Shown here: piece after piece, positions 18,290-28,249 of the stretch
How the letters are laid out: each line of letters starts with the position of its first letter
Position numbering within the stretch: position 1 is the first letter of the stretch
NCBI RefSeq assembly: GCF_024169315.1
Contig: NZ_JALJWR010000001.1
Coordinates: 703,501 to 767,500 of the forward strand
Length of the DNA stretch: 64,000 nt
Origin: Pseudomonas migulae
GTDB taxonomy: Bacteria > Pseudomonadota > Gammaproteobacteria > Pseudomonadales > Pseudomonadaceae
Direction: 5' to 3'
Program-made: the position numbers and the translations under genes
Notes under the pieces: generated by a model
The model's database searches: none
What the model saw: the letters and a program-made list of their open reading frames with translations, nothing else
Told to the model about the DNA's origin: nothing

Positions 18290-19380
18290 GGTGGCGGCCC
18301 TCCACTTTCCGGATGCCGATCCTGTACCCATTGCCAGAATAATTGATACCCGACCGCCAGCACGACCGGACCGATGAACAGCCCGAGAATACCGCCAGTG
18401 ACCATGCCGCCCAGAGCGCCGATCAGGATCACCGGCATCGGCACATCGACACCGCGCCCCAGCAGCAAGGGCTTGAGTACGTTATCCACCAGGCCGGCAA
18501 CGAAGACATAGACAGCAAACACAATCGTCCCCGTGCTGGCACCTTCCGTGGCGAACACATAGGCAATCACGGGGAGCGTAATCAGCGTCGCCGGCAACTG
18601 CATGATTCCGAGCAGCAGTACCCCCAGGGCCAGCAACCCGGCAGCAGGAACACCCTTGAACACGAAACCCAGGCCTACCAGCAGCATCTGGATGAAAGCG
18701 ATGCCGACCACCCCCAGTGCGACCGCACGAATCGTTGCGGTGCACAGCCCGGCGATTTTCGCGCCCTTTTCCGGGCCGCTGATGCGGGATGCGATCTGGA
18801 CCGAACTGCGGTAACCGTTTTCACCATAGGCCATGAAGATCCCGGCGATGATCAAGGCGAAAATGAACATCAGGAAACCCATGCCGACACCGGCGAGTTT
18901 GCTCAACAGGTTCAGGCTGACGTCTTTGATCTGCGGAATGTACTTCTCTGTAAGGCCGGGAAGATCGGTGGAAGCCTGTAGCCAAAGGGCCGACAGCGGC
19001 TTACCCACCAATGGCCATTCGGCGACTGAATCAGCGGGTGGCGGAATGTGGAAACCACCGCTCTTGATCACGCCGATGGCGTGCTCGACCGAGTCGGCAA
19101 TCGAGGTGCCCATCAGATAAATCGGCACCATCAGGATAAGGATGGCGACCAGTACGATCAGCGTCGCAATGCGCCCTTCCTTTTGCCCCAGCGGTCCTTT
19201 GAGTCGCTCTTGCAACGGATAAAGGGTGATCGCCAGGATCAGCGACCACAGCATGAGGTCGCGGAACGGGCTGAAGATCTCGAAGCAGAACAGCACCAGT
19301 ACGGTGATCAACCCGGCACGGATAAAGACGTCGAGCAGTGTGCGCGTCAACGTTTTTTCGGATAAGGACGTGGGCTCCAT
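18286..19380 (-). CDS. AI-2E family membrane protein
   Basis: Inner-membrane protein of the AI-2 exporter (TqsA/YdiK/PerM) family, 364 residues with about eight helices: paired helices at the N-terminus, a soluble middle part (about 110-190), then a tight run of helices to the C-terminus. The stretch DNVLKPLLLGRGVDVPMPVI is the family signature. Members move signalling molecules, sodium or organic compounds; the name does not prove autoinducer export. The gene begins 70 bases after the response regulator on the same strand, so it may be a target or a co-transcribed partner of that two-component system. Confidence 0.9.
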   Translation of the reverse strand: MEPTSLSEKTLTRTLLDVFIRAGLITVLVLFCFEIFSPFRDLMLWSLILAITLYPLQERLKGPLGQKEGRIATLIVLVAILILMVPIYLMGTSIADSVEHAIGVIKSGGFHIPPPADSVAEWPLVGKPLSALWLQASTDLPGLTEKYIPQIKDVSLNLLSKLAGVGMGFLMFIFALIIAGIFMAYGENGYRSSVQIASRISGPEKGAKIAGLCTATIRAVALGVVGIAFIQMLLVGLGFVFKGVPAAGLLALGVLLLGIMQLPATLITLPVIAYVFATEGASTGTIVFAVYVFVAGLVDNVLKPLLLGRGVDVPMPVILIGALGGMVTGGILGLFIGPVVLAVGYQLFWQWVQDRHPESGGPPP

Positions 19381-19450
19381 GAATGCCTCCCTGATCGCTG
19401 CAACGGGATCGGTTAGCCCAGCATAGACGTTCGGCGAAAAACACGAAGGT

Positions 19451-20086
19451 TCAACGCAGTTTCAATGGATCAACCAGTCCCGCGGCAATGGCCATGCCGA
19501 CCAGGTCCGGCAGAGTATTAGCCTGCATGCGTTTCATCACCCGTGAGCGGTAGAGGTCGACCGTTTTCGCGCTGACCCCCAATTGCTCGGCGATTTCCCG
19601 GGTGATGTAACCCTGTACCAGCGGCAGCAGGACGTCACGCTCCCGCGGGGTCAGCGTGAGCAAGCGGGCCTGCAACGCTTCATGCCCTTGATTGCCCGAA
19701 CGGTGGGTCGCGCAGTTGCTGAGGGCCTGTTGCACGCTGTCCAGCAGCAATTGTTCGTTGTAGGGTTTTTCAATGAAGTCGTGAGCGCCGGCCTTGAACG
19801 CACGCACCACGATCGGCACATCGGCGTGACCGCTGACGAAGATGATCGGCAGGTTCAGTTCGCGCACACGCATTTCTTCCTGCACGTTCAAGCCGCCCAT
19901 GCCAGGCATGCGCACGTCCAGCAGGACGCAGGCCGCCAGGCTGGCATCGCAGGCATCGAGGAACTCGACGCCACTGGTAAACGGCAATGCTTTCAGGCCG
20001 ACCGATTCCAATAACCAGACCGTTGAATCGAGCATGCCCTGATCGTCATCGACCACATACACCACGTGCTCCGTCACACCCGCCAT
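19451..20086 (-). CDS. FixJ-like response regulator
   Basis: Two-domain response regulator, 211 residues. The receiver (about 8-125) has the acidic pocket in YVVDDDQG, the phospho-acceptor Asp in LLDVRMPG and the Lys in EKPYNEQ. The LuxR/FixJ-type output HTH (about 145-205) includes EIAEQLGVSAKTVDLYRSRV. It starts four bases after the stop of the kinase gene, with the AGGA site inside the kinase end, so the pair is coupled. The kinase is divergent from an acyl-CoA synthetase gene, which is a likely target. Confidence 0.93.
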   Translation of the reverse strand: MAGVTEHVVYVVDDDQGMLDSTVWLLESVGLKALPFTSGVEFLDACDASLAACVLLDVRMPGMGGLNVQEEMRVRELNLPIIFVSGHADVPIVVRAFKAGAHDFIEKPYNEQLLLDSVQQALSNCATHRSGNQGHEALQARLLTLTPRERDVLLPLVQGYITREIAEQLGVSAKTVDLYRSRVMKRMQANTLPDLVGMAIAAGLVDPLKLR

Positions 20087-20090
20087 TGCA

Positions 20091-22367
20091 TTATTCCTGT
20101 TGTTGTTTTGTTGGGCCGGCCAGCGGCAAGCGACAGCACATCAGCAGCCCGACCGGTTGGCGGCGGGCCTGCAGTTCGCCGCCGAAACCTTCAATGATGC
20201 TGCGGCTCATGGACAAACCGAGCCCCAGGCCATCGGCCTTGCTGGTGTAGAACGGGGTAAAGATCTGCTCCAGTTCCGGCTCGCTCACGCCGGGGCCCTG
20301 GTCTTGCACATTGATATCCACGCTGGCGGCACTGCCCTGCCCTGCAGTCATCACGATCAGCGAAGGCTGGCCGGGATGTTGTTCGCGGTTGGCATCGATG
20401 GCATTGCGCAACAGATTGAGCAGGACCTGCTCCAGCAACACCCGGTCGGCATAAACGGGCGGCAGATTATCCGGCAGTCGATCCTCGATTGTCACTTGGC
20501 AATTGCTCGCCTCCCAGTCGCACAAACGCACGGCTTCGCGGGCGACATCGGTGACATTCAGTGCCTGCATGCGGCGCTGGCCTTTGCGTAGAAACGCGCG
20601 CAAACGACGGATCACTTCCGACGCGTGAGTGGCATGGTGGGTGATGCGTTCCAGGCCTTGTGCCACCCGGGCGGCGGCCTGGGGATTGGAATCCACGGTC
20701 TGCAAATAGCGCTGGCTGGCATTGGCGTAATTGACCACAGCGGCCAGCGGCTGATTGATTTCGTGGGCAATGCCCGACGCCAGTTCACCGAGGGTGACCA
20801 GACGCGCGGTATGCGCCAGTTCATCCTGATGGCGGCGCTGTTGCACTTCGCGCAGTTCACGTTCGGTCATGTCACGCGCCACCAGGGAATAGTAGCGTTC
20901 GCCGCCCGCCGAACGGTGCGCCAACAGCACCAACGACACCGGCACCGACGCGCCACCGCCCGGTGGTTGCAAGCGTGCATCGGTGCTCCAGACGCCGTGG
21001 CGTTCGGCGCCGCTCCAGCCGTCACGCTGCAGACGCGTCAGGTCAGCGCTGGCGAACAGTTCCGCCAGGGTCGGCATCGGCTGTTGCTCGCCGATCCCGA
21101 GAATGCGCCGTGCCGCCGGGTTGAGGTAGGTGACTTGGCCCTCGGGGTCGATAAACAGAACCGGGTCGATGTTGGCCTCGACGACTTCGGCCAGGCGCCG
21201 CTTGTTCTCTTCCGCCTGAACCCGCGCAGTAATGTCCCGGGAAACGCTGACCACCTCGACCACCGTGCCGGTGTAGGTCTCACGAATCGCCCGGCTGGCG
21301 GTTTCGAACCACAGGTAATGCCCGTCCCGATGGCGAATGCGATACGTCATCGTGTGATAACCGTCCTGCTCCAGCGCATCCCGGGCACGTTGCACCAGGC
21401 TGGCCAGGTCCTGACCATGGAACAGCCCCTGGGCCATTTGCCCGCGCAACTCTTCCGGCCAGTAACCGAGCAATGTCCACGAGGCGGGCGAAGCATCGAG
21501 AAAACAGCCGTCCGGTGTGTGCCGGGAAATCAGGTCGGTGGTGTTCTCGATGATCAACCGGTACAGCCGCCGCGCCTGGGTCGCTTCGCGCTCGGCCAGC
21601 ACTTGCACGGTGGCGTCGCGGCAACGGGCGAGCACGCGGTTGTCCTGGGGATCGGGAATGAACGTCCAGATCAGGATCTGCGCTTCAAACTGGGCTTCGA
21701 CCCCTTCAATGGCGCGTTGCTGGTCCAGGCAGGCGCGTACCAGCACGCGATGATTGACCGGCAGAAATCCCAGCACGTCGGTCAGCGGCTTTTCGGCCAG
21801 CAGCGCCAGCAACGCTGCGTTGAATTCCTGCGGCCGGCCCTGGGCATCGAGCAACAGGCTGGGCTGTGGATCGTGACCCAGCAACGGCGAGCCGCGCAGC
21901 ATGCCGTTGACGCTGCTGAGCAAGGTCGTCAGCAGATCCTGCACCCAACCCAGCCAATCGAAACTCACGCCCTCGCAGACTTCCACCAGCAACAGGCCCG
22001 CCTGTCCCGGCTGCAACGCCAGATCAAACACCTGACCATGGCTGATGGCGGCGCGGCGCAGTCGGCCGGCCAACCAGCAATCCAGTTGCCGTACCTGCGC
22101 GAGATCGAGGCGCCCCGCTTCCAGTAGACGCTCGAACAACAACTGGTCGCTGGCCTGCGAAGGGTCGCCCTGGCCCGGTGGAAAATGCTGGGCGGCGCCT
22201 TCGTGGCTGTAGATCCGCGCCTGAGGTTGCCAGCTCAGGTAAACCGCGCGACGCACCTCGGGGCAATCCTGCAGCGCCCGGCACAACGCGTCGGCCCGGG
22301 CAGCCAGGGAAACGCCCTCGCGCTGCAGACGCAACCAGCTGTGCAATCGAACGGGAGTCAGGGTCAT
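20091..22367 (-). CDS. soluble PAS-domain sensor histidine kinase (FixL-like)
   Basis: Cytoplasmic sensor kinase, 758 residues from the chosen start, with no membrane helix. The first 200 residues are unassigned, possibly GAF-like. PAS domains follow at about 270-400 (with a PAC end, VVEVVSVSRDITARVQAEE) and 405-530. The dimerisation helix has the H-box GIAHEINQPLAAVVNYA of the FixL/DctB class, and the ATP-binding domain shows LLNLLRNAIDANRE, VQDQGPGVSE and GLGLGLSMSRSIIEGFGGEL. ATG 22367 (MTLTPVRLHSW) follows GGAA; a frame from 22430 has no ribosome-binding site. No heme ligand can be assigned by eye, so the signal is unknown. It pairs with the FixJ-like regulator. Confidence 0.9.
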   Translation of the reverse strand: MTLTPVRLHSWLRLQREGVSLAARADALCRALQDCPEVRRAVYLSWQPQARIYSHEGAAQHFPPGQGDPSQASDQLLFERLLEAGRLDLAQVRQLDCWLAGRLRRAAISHGQVFDLALQPGQAGLLLVEVCEGVSFDWLGWVQDLLTTLLSSVNGMLRGSPLLGHDPQPSLLLDAQGRPQEFNAALLALLAEKPLTDVLGFLPVNHRVLVRACLDQQRAIEGVEAQFEAQILIWTFIPDPQDNRVLARCRDATVQVLAEREATQARRLYRLIIENTTDLISRHTPDGCFLDASPASWTLLGYWPEELRGQMAQGLFHGQDLASLVQRARDALEQDGYHTMTYRIRHRDGHYLWFETASRAIRETYTGTVVEVVSVSRDITARVQAEENKRRLAEVVEANIDPVLFIDPEGQVTYLNPAARRILGIGEQQPMPTLAELFASADLTRLQRDGWSGAERHGVWSTDARLQPPGGGASVPVSLVLLAHRSAGGERYYSLVARDMTERELREVQQRRHQDELAHTARLVTLGELASGIAHEINQPLAAVVNYANASQRYLQTVDSNPQAAARVAQGLERITHHATHASEVIRRLRAFLRKGQRRMQALNVTDVAREAVRLCDWEASNCQVTIEDRLPDNLPPVYADRVLLEQVLLNLLRNAIDANREQHPGQPSLIVMTAGQGSAASVDINVQDQGPGVSEPELEQIFTPFYTSKADGLGLGLSMSRSIIEGFGGELQARRQPVGLLMCCRLPLAGPTKQQQE

Positions 22368-22453
22368 CACGGTTCCGCTTCGTTGGGGAAACCAAGGATA
22401 TACCGGCCTTGGCGATATGACTGCAGTCATTTAGATGAGCAAGAATCAAATAT

Positions 22454-22484
22454 AGTACATATCCTATACGCTATAGGTTGTACT
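22454..22484. promoter_or_regulatory. two-part dyad between kinase and acyl-CoA synthetase genes
   Basis: Outer arms AGTACA (22454-22459) / TGTACT (22479-22484) and inner arms CCTATA (22463-22468) / TATAGG (22472-22477) form an imperfect palindrome centred on CGC. The site is in the divergent upstream region, an obvious place for the FixJ-like regulator or a local repressor to act on both sides. Confidence 0.5.
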
Positions 22485-22597
22485 TCCATATTTGTGGATA
22501 ATTGTTATATAAAGCAGACCGGACATAAAAGGTGACCTCAGCGGCTACGCTGAAAGGCCACCGATAGAGCTAACAATCAGCCACCGAGTACCTGAAC

Positions 22598-24220
22598 ATG
22601 TCGATCTATGAACAAGGGCTAGGCCCTTCGGCTGTCAATCACATCGCCCTGTCTCCGCTCAGCTTCCTCGAGCGCACGGCCAACGTTTACCCCGACTACC
22701 CCGCCGTTATCCACGGCTCGATTCGTCGTACCTGGGCACAGACCTATACCCGTTGCCGACGTCTGGCTTCGGCGCTGGCCGGTCGCGGTATTGGCAAGAA
22801 CGACACCGTGGCGGTGATGCTGCCCAACATCCCCGAGATGCTCGAAGTGCATTTCGGCGTGCCGATGATCGGTGCCGTGCTCAACCCGCTCAACGTGCGC
22901 CTGGATGCCGAAGCCATTGCTTTCATGCTGCAGCATGGCGAGGCCAAGGTGCTGATCACCGACCGCGAGTTCCATGACGTGATTCACGCCGCCATCGGCA
23001 TGCTCGATCACCCGCCGCTGGTCATCGATGTCAACGACCCGGAGTACGGCGAAGGCAAGGCCGTCAGCGATCTGGACTATGAAGCGTTGCTGGCGGAAGG
23101 CGACCCGGCATTCGCCTGGCAATGGCCGTCCAACGAGTGGCAGGCCATCTCGCTGAACTACACCTCCGGCACCACCGGCAATCCGAAAGGCGTGGTCTAT
23201 CACCACCGCGGCGCTTATCTGAATGCCTTGGGCAACCAGATGACCTGGGCGATGGGCAACCATCCCGTCTACCTCTGGACCCTGCCGATGTTCCATTGCA
23301 ACGGCTGGTGCTACCCGTGGACCATCACCGCGCTGGCCGGTGTGCACGTGTTCCTGCGTCGCGTCGATCCACAGAAAATCCTCACGCTGATCCGCGAACA
23401 CCAGGTCACTCACTTGTGCGGCGCGCCAATCGTGCTCAATGCGCTGGTCAACATGCCGGAATCGGCGAAAGCCGCCATCGATCACCCGGTCAACGCCATG
23501 GTCGCCGGTGCTGCACCGCCGGCCAAAGTCATTGGCGCCGTGGAAGAAATGGGCATCAAGGTCACCCACGTCTACGGCCTGACCGAAACCTATGGCCCGG
23601 TGACGCTGTGCGCCTGGCATGCCGAATGGGATGAACTGCCGCTGGAAGAACGGGCGCAGATCAAGTCCCGCCAGGGTGTGCGCTACCCGACGCTCGAAGG
23701 CGTGATGGTCGGCGATTCGAAGACCCTGGAACCGACGCCGCGCGACGGTCAGACCATCGGTGAAGTGTTCATGCGCGGCAACACCGTGATGAAGGGCTAC
23801 CTGAAAAACCCGACGGCCACCGCTGAAGCGTTCGAGGGTGGCTGGTTCCATACCGGCGACCTGGCGGTGTGTCACCCCGACGGTTATGTCGAGATCAAGG
23901 ACCGCCTCAAAGACATCATCATTTCCGGTGGCGAGAACATTTCCACCATCGAACTCGAAGGCGTGCTCTACCGCCATCCGGGTGTGATGGAGGCCGCAGT
24001 GGTCGCCCGTCCCGATGAAAAATGGGGCGAAACGCCCTGCGCCTTCATCACCTTGAAGGCTGATCACCAGGACGTTCGCGAAGCCGACATCATCAGTTTC
24101 TGCCGCGAACACCTGGCCGGTTTCAAAGTCCCGCGCACGGTGATTTTCACCCTGTTGCCGAAGACCTCCACCGGCAAGATCCAGAAGTACGTGCTGCGCG
24201 ACAGGGCCAAGGCCCTCTAA
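22598..24220 (+). CDS. acyl-CoA synthetase (AMP-forming)
   Basis: ANL-superfamily ligase, 540 residues, that activates a carboxylic acid to its CoA thioester through an acyl-AMP. The AMP-binding P-loop reads YTSGTTGNPKGV, the adenylation motif GLTETYGP and the C-terminal hinge GWFHTGDLAV, with the catalytic lysine in TSTGKIQKYVLR. Similarity is to the AlkK/plant AAE group acting on short- to medium-chain fatty acids rather than to acetyl-CoA synthetase Acs. It is divergent from the FixL-like kinase and upstream of the acetate symporter and acyl-CoA dehydrogenase, which points to short-chain acid use. Confidence 0.93.
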   Translation: MSIYEQGLGPSAVNHIALSPLSFLERTANVYPDYPAVIHGSIRRTWAQTYTRCRRLASALAGRGIGKNDTVAVMLPNIPEMLEVHFGVPMIGAVLNPLNVRLDAEAIAFMLQHGEAKVLITDREFHDVIHAAIGMLDHPPLVIDVNDPEYGEGKAVSDLDYEALLAEGDPAFAWQWPSNEWQAISLNYTSGTTGNPKGVVYHHRGAYLNALGNQMTWAMGNHPVYLWTLPMFHCNGWCYPWTITALAGVHVFLRRVDPQKILTLIREHQVTHLCGAPIVLNALVNMPESAKAAIDHPVNAMVAGAAPPAKVIGAVEEMGIKVTHVYGLTETYGPVTLCAWHAEWDELPLEERAQIKSRQGVRYPTLEGVMVGDSKTLEPTPRDGQTIGEVFMRGNTVMKGYLKNPTATAEAFEGGWFHTGDLAVCHPDGYVEIKDRLKDIIISGGENISTIELEGVLYRHPGVMEAAVVARPDEKWGETPCAFITLKADHQDVREADIISFCREHLAGFKVPRTVIFTLLPKTSTGKIQKYVLRDRAKAL

Positions 24221-24245
24221 CCCTCACCCACGTTTTACCTATCAG

Positions 24246-24268
24246 GCGGCAGGTGTCTTACCTGCCGC
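24246..24268 (+). terminator. hairpin between acyl-CoA synthetase and DUF485 genes
   Basis: GCGGCAGGT (24246-24254) and ACCTGCCGC (24260-24268) form a perfect 9-base stem with a 5-base loop, followed by only two T. It lies 25 bases after the synthetase stop and is probably a weak terminator or processing site. Confidence 0.45.
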
Positions 24269-24342
24269 TTCGGGATCGTGCACGCCGGATTCGGCCTGCG
24301 CTGCCCCCTCACACCGATAACAACAACAATGTGGAGCGCACC

Positions 24343-24669
24343 ATGATCGACATCCATGCAACCGATACCCAACGCTGTGAACGTATTCGGAGCAACCCGA
24401 AATTCCTTCAATTGGTCAGCAGCCGTTCGCGCCTGGCCTGGTCATTGAGTGCTGCCGTGCTGGGCACTTATTACCTGTTCATGCTCGTGGTGGCGTTTGC
24501 CCCGCAGTGGCTGCACGCACCGCTCGGCGAGCATCGGATGTTGACCCTGGGCATGCCGGTTGGCGCGGCGATCATCATTTTTTCCTGGCTGCTGACCGGC
24601 TGGTATGTCTACAGCGCCAACACGCGCTTCGATGCACTGGGCGCCGCCATTCTCGAGGAGAGCAAGTGA
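24343..24669 (+). CDS. DUF485 small inner-membrane protein (YjcH-like)
   Basis: Protein of 108 residues with two membrane helices (about 35-58 and 70-95) and the usual basic N-terminal segment [23 protein letters not shown]485 proteins are almost always encoded directly before ActP-type acetate symporters and are thought to help them. The ATG at 24343 after GGAG is preferred to the 30-codon longer frame. Its TGA overlaps the ATG of the symporter by one base (TGATG). Confidence 0.92.
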   Translation: MIDIHATDTQRCERIRSNPKFLQLVSSRSRLAWSLSAAVLGTYYLFMLVVAFAPQWLHAPLGEHRMLTLGMPVGAAIIIFSWLLTGWYVYSANTRFDALGAAILEESK

Positions 24670-26330
24670 TGCGTAAACTCATCCTCGCGGCAGCGTGCCT
24701 GCTGCCGGCCTCCGCTGTATTCGCCGCTCCCGCGTTGGGCGCCATAGAAAAACAACCGCTGAACCTGCATGCCATCGGCATGTTTTTCCTGTTCGTCCTC
24801 GGCACGCTGGCGATCACCTGGTGGGCTGCGCGCCAGACCAAATCCACGTCCGACTTCTACACCGCCGGCGGTGGCATCACCGGTTTTCAGAACGGCCTGG
24901 CGATTGCCGGTGACTACATGTCCGCCGCCACACTGCTGGGGCTGTCGAGCCTGGTGTTCGCCAAGGGTTACGACGGTTTCATCTACACCATCGGCTTCTT
25001 TGTCGGCTGGCCGATCATCACCTTCCTGATGGCCGAGCGCTTGCGCAATCTGGGGCGCTACACCTTTGCCGACATCGTTTCCTATCGACTGGACCAGAAC
25101 AAAGTACGGATCTTCGCCGCCTTCGGTTCGTTGACGGTGGTGTGCTGCTACCTGATCGTGCAGATGGTCGGTGCCGGTCAGTTGATCAAATTGCTGTTCG
25201 GCCTCGACTACCCGGTAGCGGTGATGATCGTCGGTGCGTTGATGCTGGTGTATGTGATTTTCGGCGGGATGATCGCCACCACCTGGGTGCAGATCATCAA
25301 AGCCGTGTTGCTGCTCGCCGGCGGCACGACCCTCGCGGTCATGGCCATGTCGCAATTCGGTTTCAGCTACGAAACCCTCGCCACCAAAGCGGTCGAGGCG
25401 CATGCCAGCGGCTGGAACATCATGGGCCCTGGCTCGATGCTCGCCGACCCGATCAACACGGCGTCGATGTCGCTCGGCCTGGTCTTCGGCATCGCCGGCC
25501 TGCCGCACATCCTGATGCGTTTCTTCACCGTGCCCAACGCCAAGGAAGCGCGTAAATCGGTGTTCTACGCCACTGGTTTCATCGGTTTCTTCTTCCTCGT
25601 GGTCTGCACCCTGGGCTTCGCCGCGATGGTGATCATCGGCACCGATCCGCAGTACTACGTCAACGGCGAAGTCGGTGGTGCCTTGATCGGCGGCGGCAAC
25701 ATGGTCGCGATGCACCTGGCTAAAGCCGTGGGCGGCAACCTGTTCTTCGGTTTTCTCTCGGCCGTGGCCTTCGCCACCATCCTTGCGGTGGTTTCCGGGC
25801 TGGCCCTGGCCGGTGCGTCGGCGATTTCCCACGATCTCTACGCCACGGTGTTCAAGAAAGGTAAAGCCACCCAGAAACAGGAAATGCGCGTGACCCGCCT
25901 GGCCACCGTGGGCCTGGGCATCATTGCGATTCTGCTGGGCATTCTGTTCGAGAAGATGAACGTTGCGTTCCTGGTCGGCCTGACCTTTGGCATCGCCGCC
26001 TCGACCAACTTCCCGGTGCTGATCATGGCCATGTACTGGAAAGGCCTGACCACCAAAGGCGCGATCATCGGCGGTTTTGCCGGCCTGATCTGCGCCCTGG
26101 TGCTGGTGATCCTGTCCCCGGCCGTGTGGGTGACCGTGCTCGGCCATGCCCACGCGATCTTCCCGTACGACCACCCGGCGCTGTTTTCCATGCCGCTGGC
26201 GTTCCTGGTGATTGTCGTCGTGTCCCGCCTCGACCGCAGCGTGCGGGCCGACAAGGAACGCGATGCCTACGCCGACCAGTTCGTGCGCGCGCAGACCGGC
26301 CTGGGTGCTGCCGCCGCTTCCAGTCATTGA
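24669..26330 (+). CDS. actP: cation/acetate symporter ActP
   Basis: Sodium:solute symporter (SSS) family protein, 553 residues, that imports acetate and other short monocarboxylates such as glycolate. The N-terminal signal-like segment ending in FAAPALGA and about thirteen helices match E. coli ActP. Family stretches include [20 protein letters not shown] and [20 protein letters not shown]. The start at 24669 is fixed by the one-base overlap with the DUF485 gene; the 54-codon longer frame lies inside that gene. With the acyl-CoA synthetase upstream and acyl-CoA dehydrogenase downstream it forms an uptake and activation unit. Confidence 0.95.
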   Translation: MRKLILAAACLLPASAVFAAPALGAIEKQPLNLHAIGMFFLFVLGTLAITWWAARQTKSTSDFYTAGGGITGFQNGLAIAGDYMSAATLLGLSSLVFAKGYDGFIYTIGFFVGWPIITFLMAERLRNLGRYTFADIVSYRLDQNKVRIFAAFGSLTVVCCYLIVQMVGAGQLIKLLFGLDYPVAVMIVGALMLVYVIFGGMIATTWVQIIKAVLLLAGGTTLAVMAMSQFGFSYETLATKAVEAHASGWNIMGPGSMLADPINTASMSLGLVFGIAGLPHILMRFFTVPNAKEARKSVFYATGFIGFFFLVVCTLGFAAMVIIGTDPQYYVNGEVGGALIGGGNMVAMHLAKAVGGNLFFGFLSAVAFATILAVVSGLALAGASAISHDLYATVFKKGKATQKQEMRVTRLATVGLGIIAILLGILFEKMNVAFLVGLTFGIAASTNFPVLIMAMYWKGLTTKGAIIGGFAGLICALVLVILSPAVWVTVLGHAHAIFPYDHPALFSMPLAFLVIVVVSRLDRSVRADKERDAYADQFVRAQTGLGAAAASSH

Positions 26331-26337
26331 TTGAAAG

Positions 26338-26364
26338 GCACGGCGCCCCGTTGTGGCGCCGTGC
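26338..26364. terminator. GC-rich hairpin between actP and acyl-CoA dehydrogenase genes
   Basis: GCACGGCGCC (26338-26347) and GGCGCCGTGC (26355-26364) form a perfect 10-base stem with a 7-base loop. It has no T tract. It begins 7 bases after actP and may stabilise or partly end the actP message. Confidence 0.45.
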
Positions 26365-26390
26365 ACAACCGTCCCGTCGAGGTTCACGTT

Positions 26391-28163
26391 ATGCCCGAAT
26401 TCAAAGCCCCCCTGCGCGACATGCGCTTCGTCCTGCATGAAGTGTTCGACGCCCCTGCCCTGTGGGCGCGCCTGCCGGCCCTGGCGGACAACATCGATGC
26501 CGACATCGCCGACGCGATCCTTGAGGAAGCGGGAAAAGTCACCGCGCACCTGATCGCACCCTTGAACCGCAGCGGCGACGAGGAAGGCGCGCAGTGGCAT
26601 GAAGGCCAGGTCACGACGCCGATCGGCTTCAAACAGGCTTATGCCACGTACATCGAAGGTGGCTGGGTCGGTCTGTCCGGCAATGCCGAGTATGGCGGGA
26701 TGGGCATGCCGAAAATGCTGGCCGTACAGTTTGAAGAGATGCTCTACGGCGCCAATTCAAGCTTCGCGCTGTACTCGGCGTTGAGCTCCGGTGCCTGCCT
26801 GGCACTGGATGCTCACGCCAGCGACAGCTTGAAAGACCTGTACCTGCCGCCGATGTATGAAGGTCGCTGGGCCGGTTCCATGTGCCTGACCGAAGCCCAT
26901 GCCGGCACCGACCTGGGGCTTATCCGTACCCGCGCCGAACCCCGGGCCGACGGCAGTTTCAGCATCACCGGCAGCAAGATCTTCATTACCGGTGGCGATC
27001 AGGACCTGACCGAAAACATCGTCCATCTGGTGCTGGCCAAACTGCCGGACGCACCGGCCGGGCCGAAAGGCATCTCGCTGTTTGTGGTGCCCAAGGTGCT
27101 GGTCAATACCGACGGTTCCCTCGGTGACGCCAACGCCGTGAGTTGCGGTTCGATCGAACACAAGATGGGCATCAAGGCCTCGGCCACCTGCGTGATGAAT
27201 TTCGACGGTGCCAGTGGCTGGCTGGTGGGCGAAGCCAACAAAGGCCTCGCGGCGATGTTCACCATGATGAACTACGAACGCCTGTCCATCGGCATTCAGG
27301 GCATTGGCTGTGCCGAAGCGTCCTACCAGAGCGCCGTGGCGTACGCCCGTGAACGTACTCAGAGTCGCTCCCCGACCGGCGCCATGGCCCCGGACAAAGT
27401 CGCCGATCCGATCATCGTTCACCCCGACGTGCGCCGCATGCTCCTCAGCATGAAAGCCATGACCGAGGGTGGCCGCGCGTTCGCCAGCTATGTCGGGCAG
27501 CAGCTCGATCTGGCGAAGTTCTCCGATGACGCGCAAGAACGCGACACCGCGCAAACCCTGGTCGCCCTGCTGACACCGATTGCCAAGGCCTTCTTCACCG
27601 ACACCGGCCTGGAAAGCTGCATCAACGGCCAGCAAGTGTTCGGCGGCCATGGCTATATCCGCGAATGGGGCCAGGAACAGTTGGTCCGCGACGTGCGCAT
27701 CGCACAGATTTACGAAGGCACCAACGGCATCCAGGCGCTGGACCTGCTCGGGCGCAAAGTGCTGGCTGACAACGGCGTCGCGCTGCGTCAGTTCACCGGC
27801 GAGATCCGCCATTTCGCCCACCAGCCCGACGCGCCCTACTCCGCACAACTGTTCGATGCCGTGCAGCGCCTGGAAGACCTGAGCGACTGGTTGCAGGACC
27901 GGGCGGCGACCAATCGCAACGAAGTCGGTGCCGCTTCCGTGGAGTTTCTGCACCTGTTCGGTTACGTCGCCTACGCCTGGCTGTGGGCGCGCATGGCACA
28001 GGTTGCGCAGAAAAAACGCGGCGAAGACGAAGGGTTCTACGGGGCGAAGATCGCCACCGCCGACTTCTACATCCATCGCTTGCTGCCGCGCATCTTGAGC
28101 CTCGAACAGTCGATTCGCGCCGGCAGTGCCTCGTTGTTCGGTCTGAGCGCCGAGCAGTTCTAA
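26391..28163 (+). CDS. acyl-CoA dehydrogenase (FadE/DmdC-type, with C-terminal extension)
   Basis: FAD-dependent enzyme, 590 residues, that oxidises acyl-CoA to trans-2-enoyl-CoA and passes electrons to ETF. It has the long form: N-terminal helical domain, central beta domain with MCLTEAHAGTDLGLIRTRAE and ITGSKIFITGGDQDL, and C-terminal domain with the catalytic glutamate region AQIYEGTNGIQALDLLGRKV, plus the extra C-terminal acyl-CoA dehydrogenase domain seen in DmdC-like proteins. The ATG at 26391 (MPEFKAPLRDM) is the family's usual start. Chain length is unknown; the neighbours suggest short to medium. Confidence 0.94.
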   Translation: MPEFKAPLRDMRFVLHEVFDAPALWARLPALADNIDADIADAILEEAGKVTAHLIAPLNRSGDEEGAQWHEGQVTTPIGFKQAYATYIEGGWVGLSGNAEYGGMGMPKMLAVQFEEMLYGANSSFALYSALSSGACLALDAHASDSLKDLYLPPMYEGRWAGSMCLTEAHAGTDLGLIRTRAEPRADGSFSITGSKIFITGGDQDLTENIVHLVLAKLPDAPAGPKGISLFVVPKVLVNTDGSLGDANAVSCGSIEHKMGIKASATCVMNFDGASGWLVGEANKGLAAMFTMMNYERLSIGIQGIGCAEASYQSAVAYARERTQSRSPTGAMAPDKVADPIIVHPDVRRMLLSMKAMTEGGRAFASYVGQQLDLAKFSDDAQERDTAQTLVALLTPIAKAFFTDTGLESCINGQQVFGGHGYIREWGQEQLVRDVRIAQIYEGTNGIQALDLLGRKVLADNGVALRQFTGEIRHFAHQPDAPYSAQLFDAVQRLEDLSDWLQDRAATNRNEVGAASVEFLHLFGYVAYAWLWARMAQVAQKKRGEDEGFYGAKIATADFYIHRLLPRILSLEQSIRAGSASLFGLSAEQF

Positions 28164-28224
28164 CGATTGAACCGCACGCGGCGCCACGCTCCTCTCGTTT
28201 CGGCGTCCGCGTTTTTTATTGATA

Positions 28225-28249
28225 AGCCCTCGCCCGATTGGCGAGGGCT
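28225..28249. promoter_or_regulatory. perfect hairpin in the leader of the OprD-type porin gene
   Basis: AGCCCTCGCC (28225-28234) and GGCGAGGGCT (28240-28249) form a 10-base stem with loop CGATT, 41 bases before the porin ATG. There is no T run on either side, so it is either a weak terminator of the dehydrogenase transcript or a structural element in the porin leader. Confidence 0.45.

Noticed and set aside
20625..22127. 500-codon plus-strand frame opposite the sensor kinase
   Set aside because: Shadow of the kinase; composition is His/Gln/Arg-rich and there is no start signal.
24609..26600. 663-codon minus-strand frame opposite actP
   Set aside because: Shadow frame rich in His, Gly and Arg; ActP on the plus strand has all helices and motifs.
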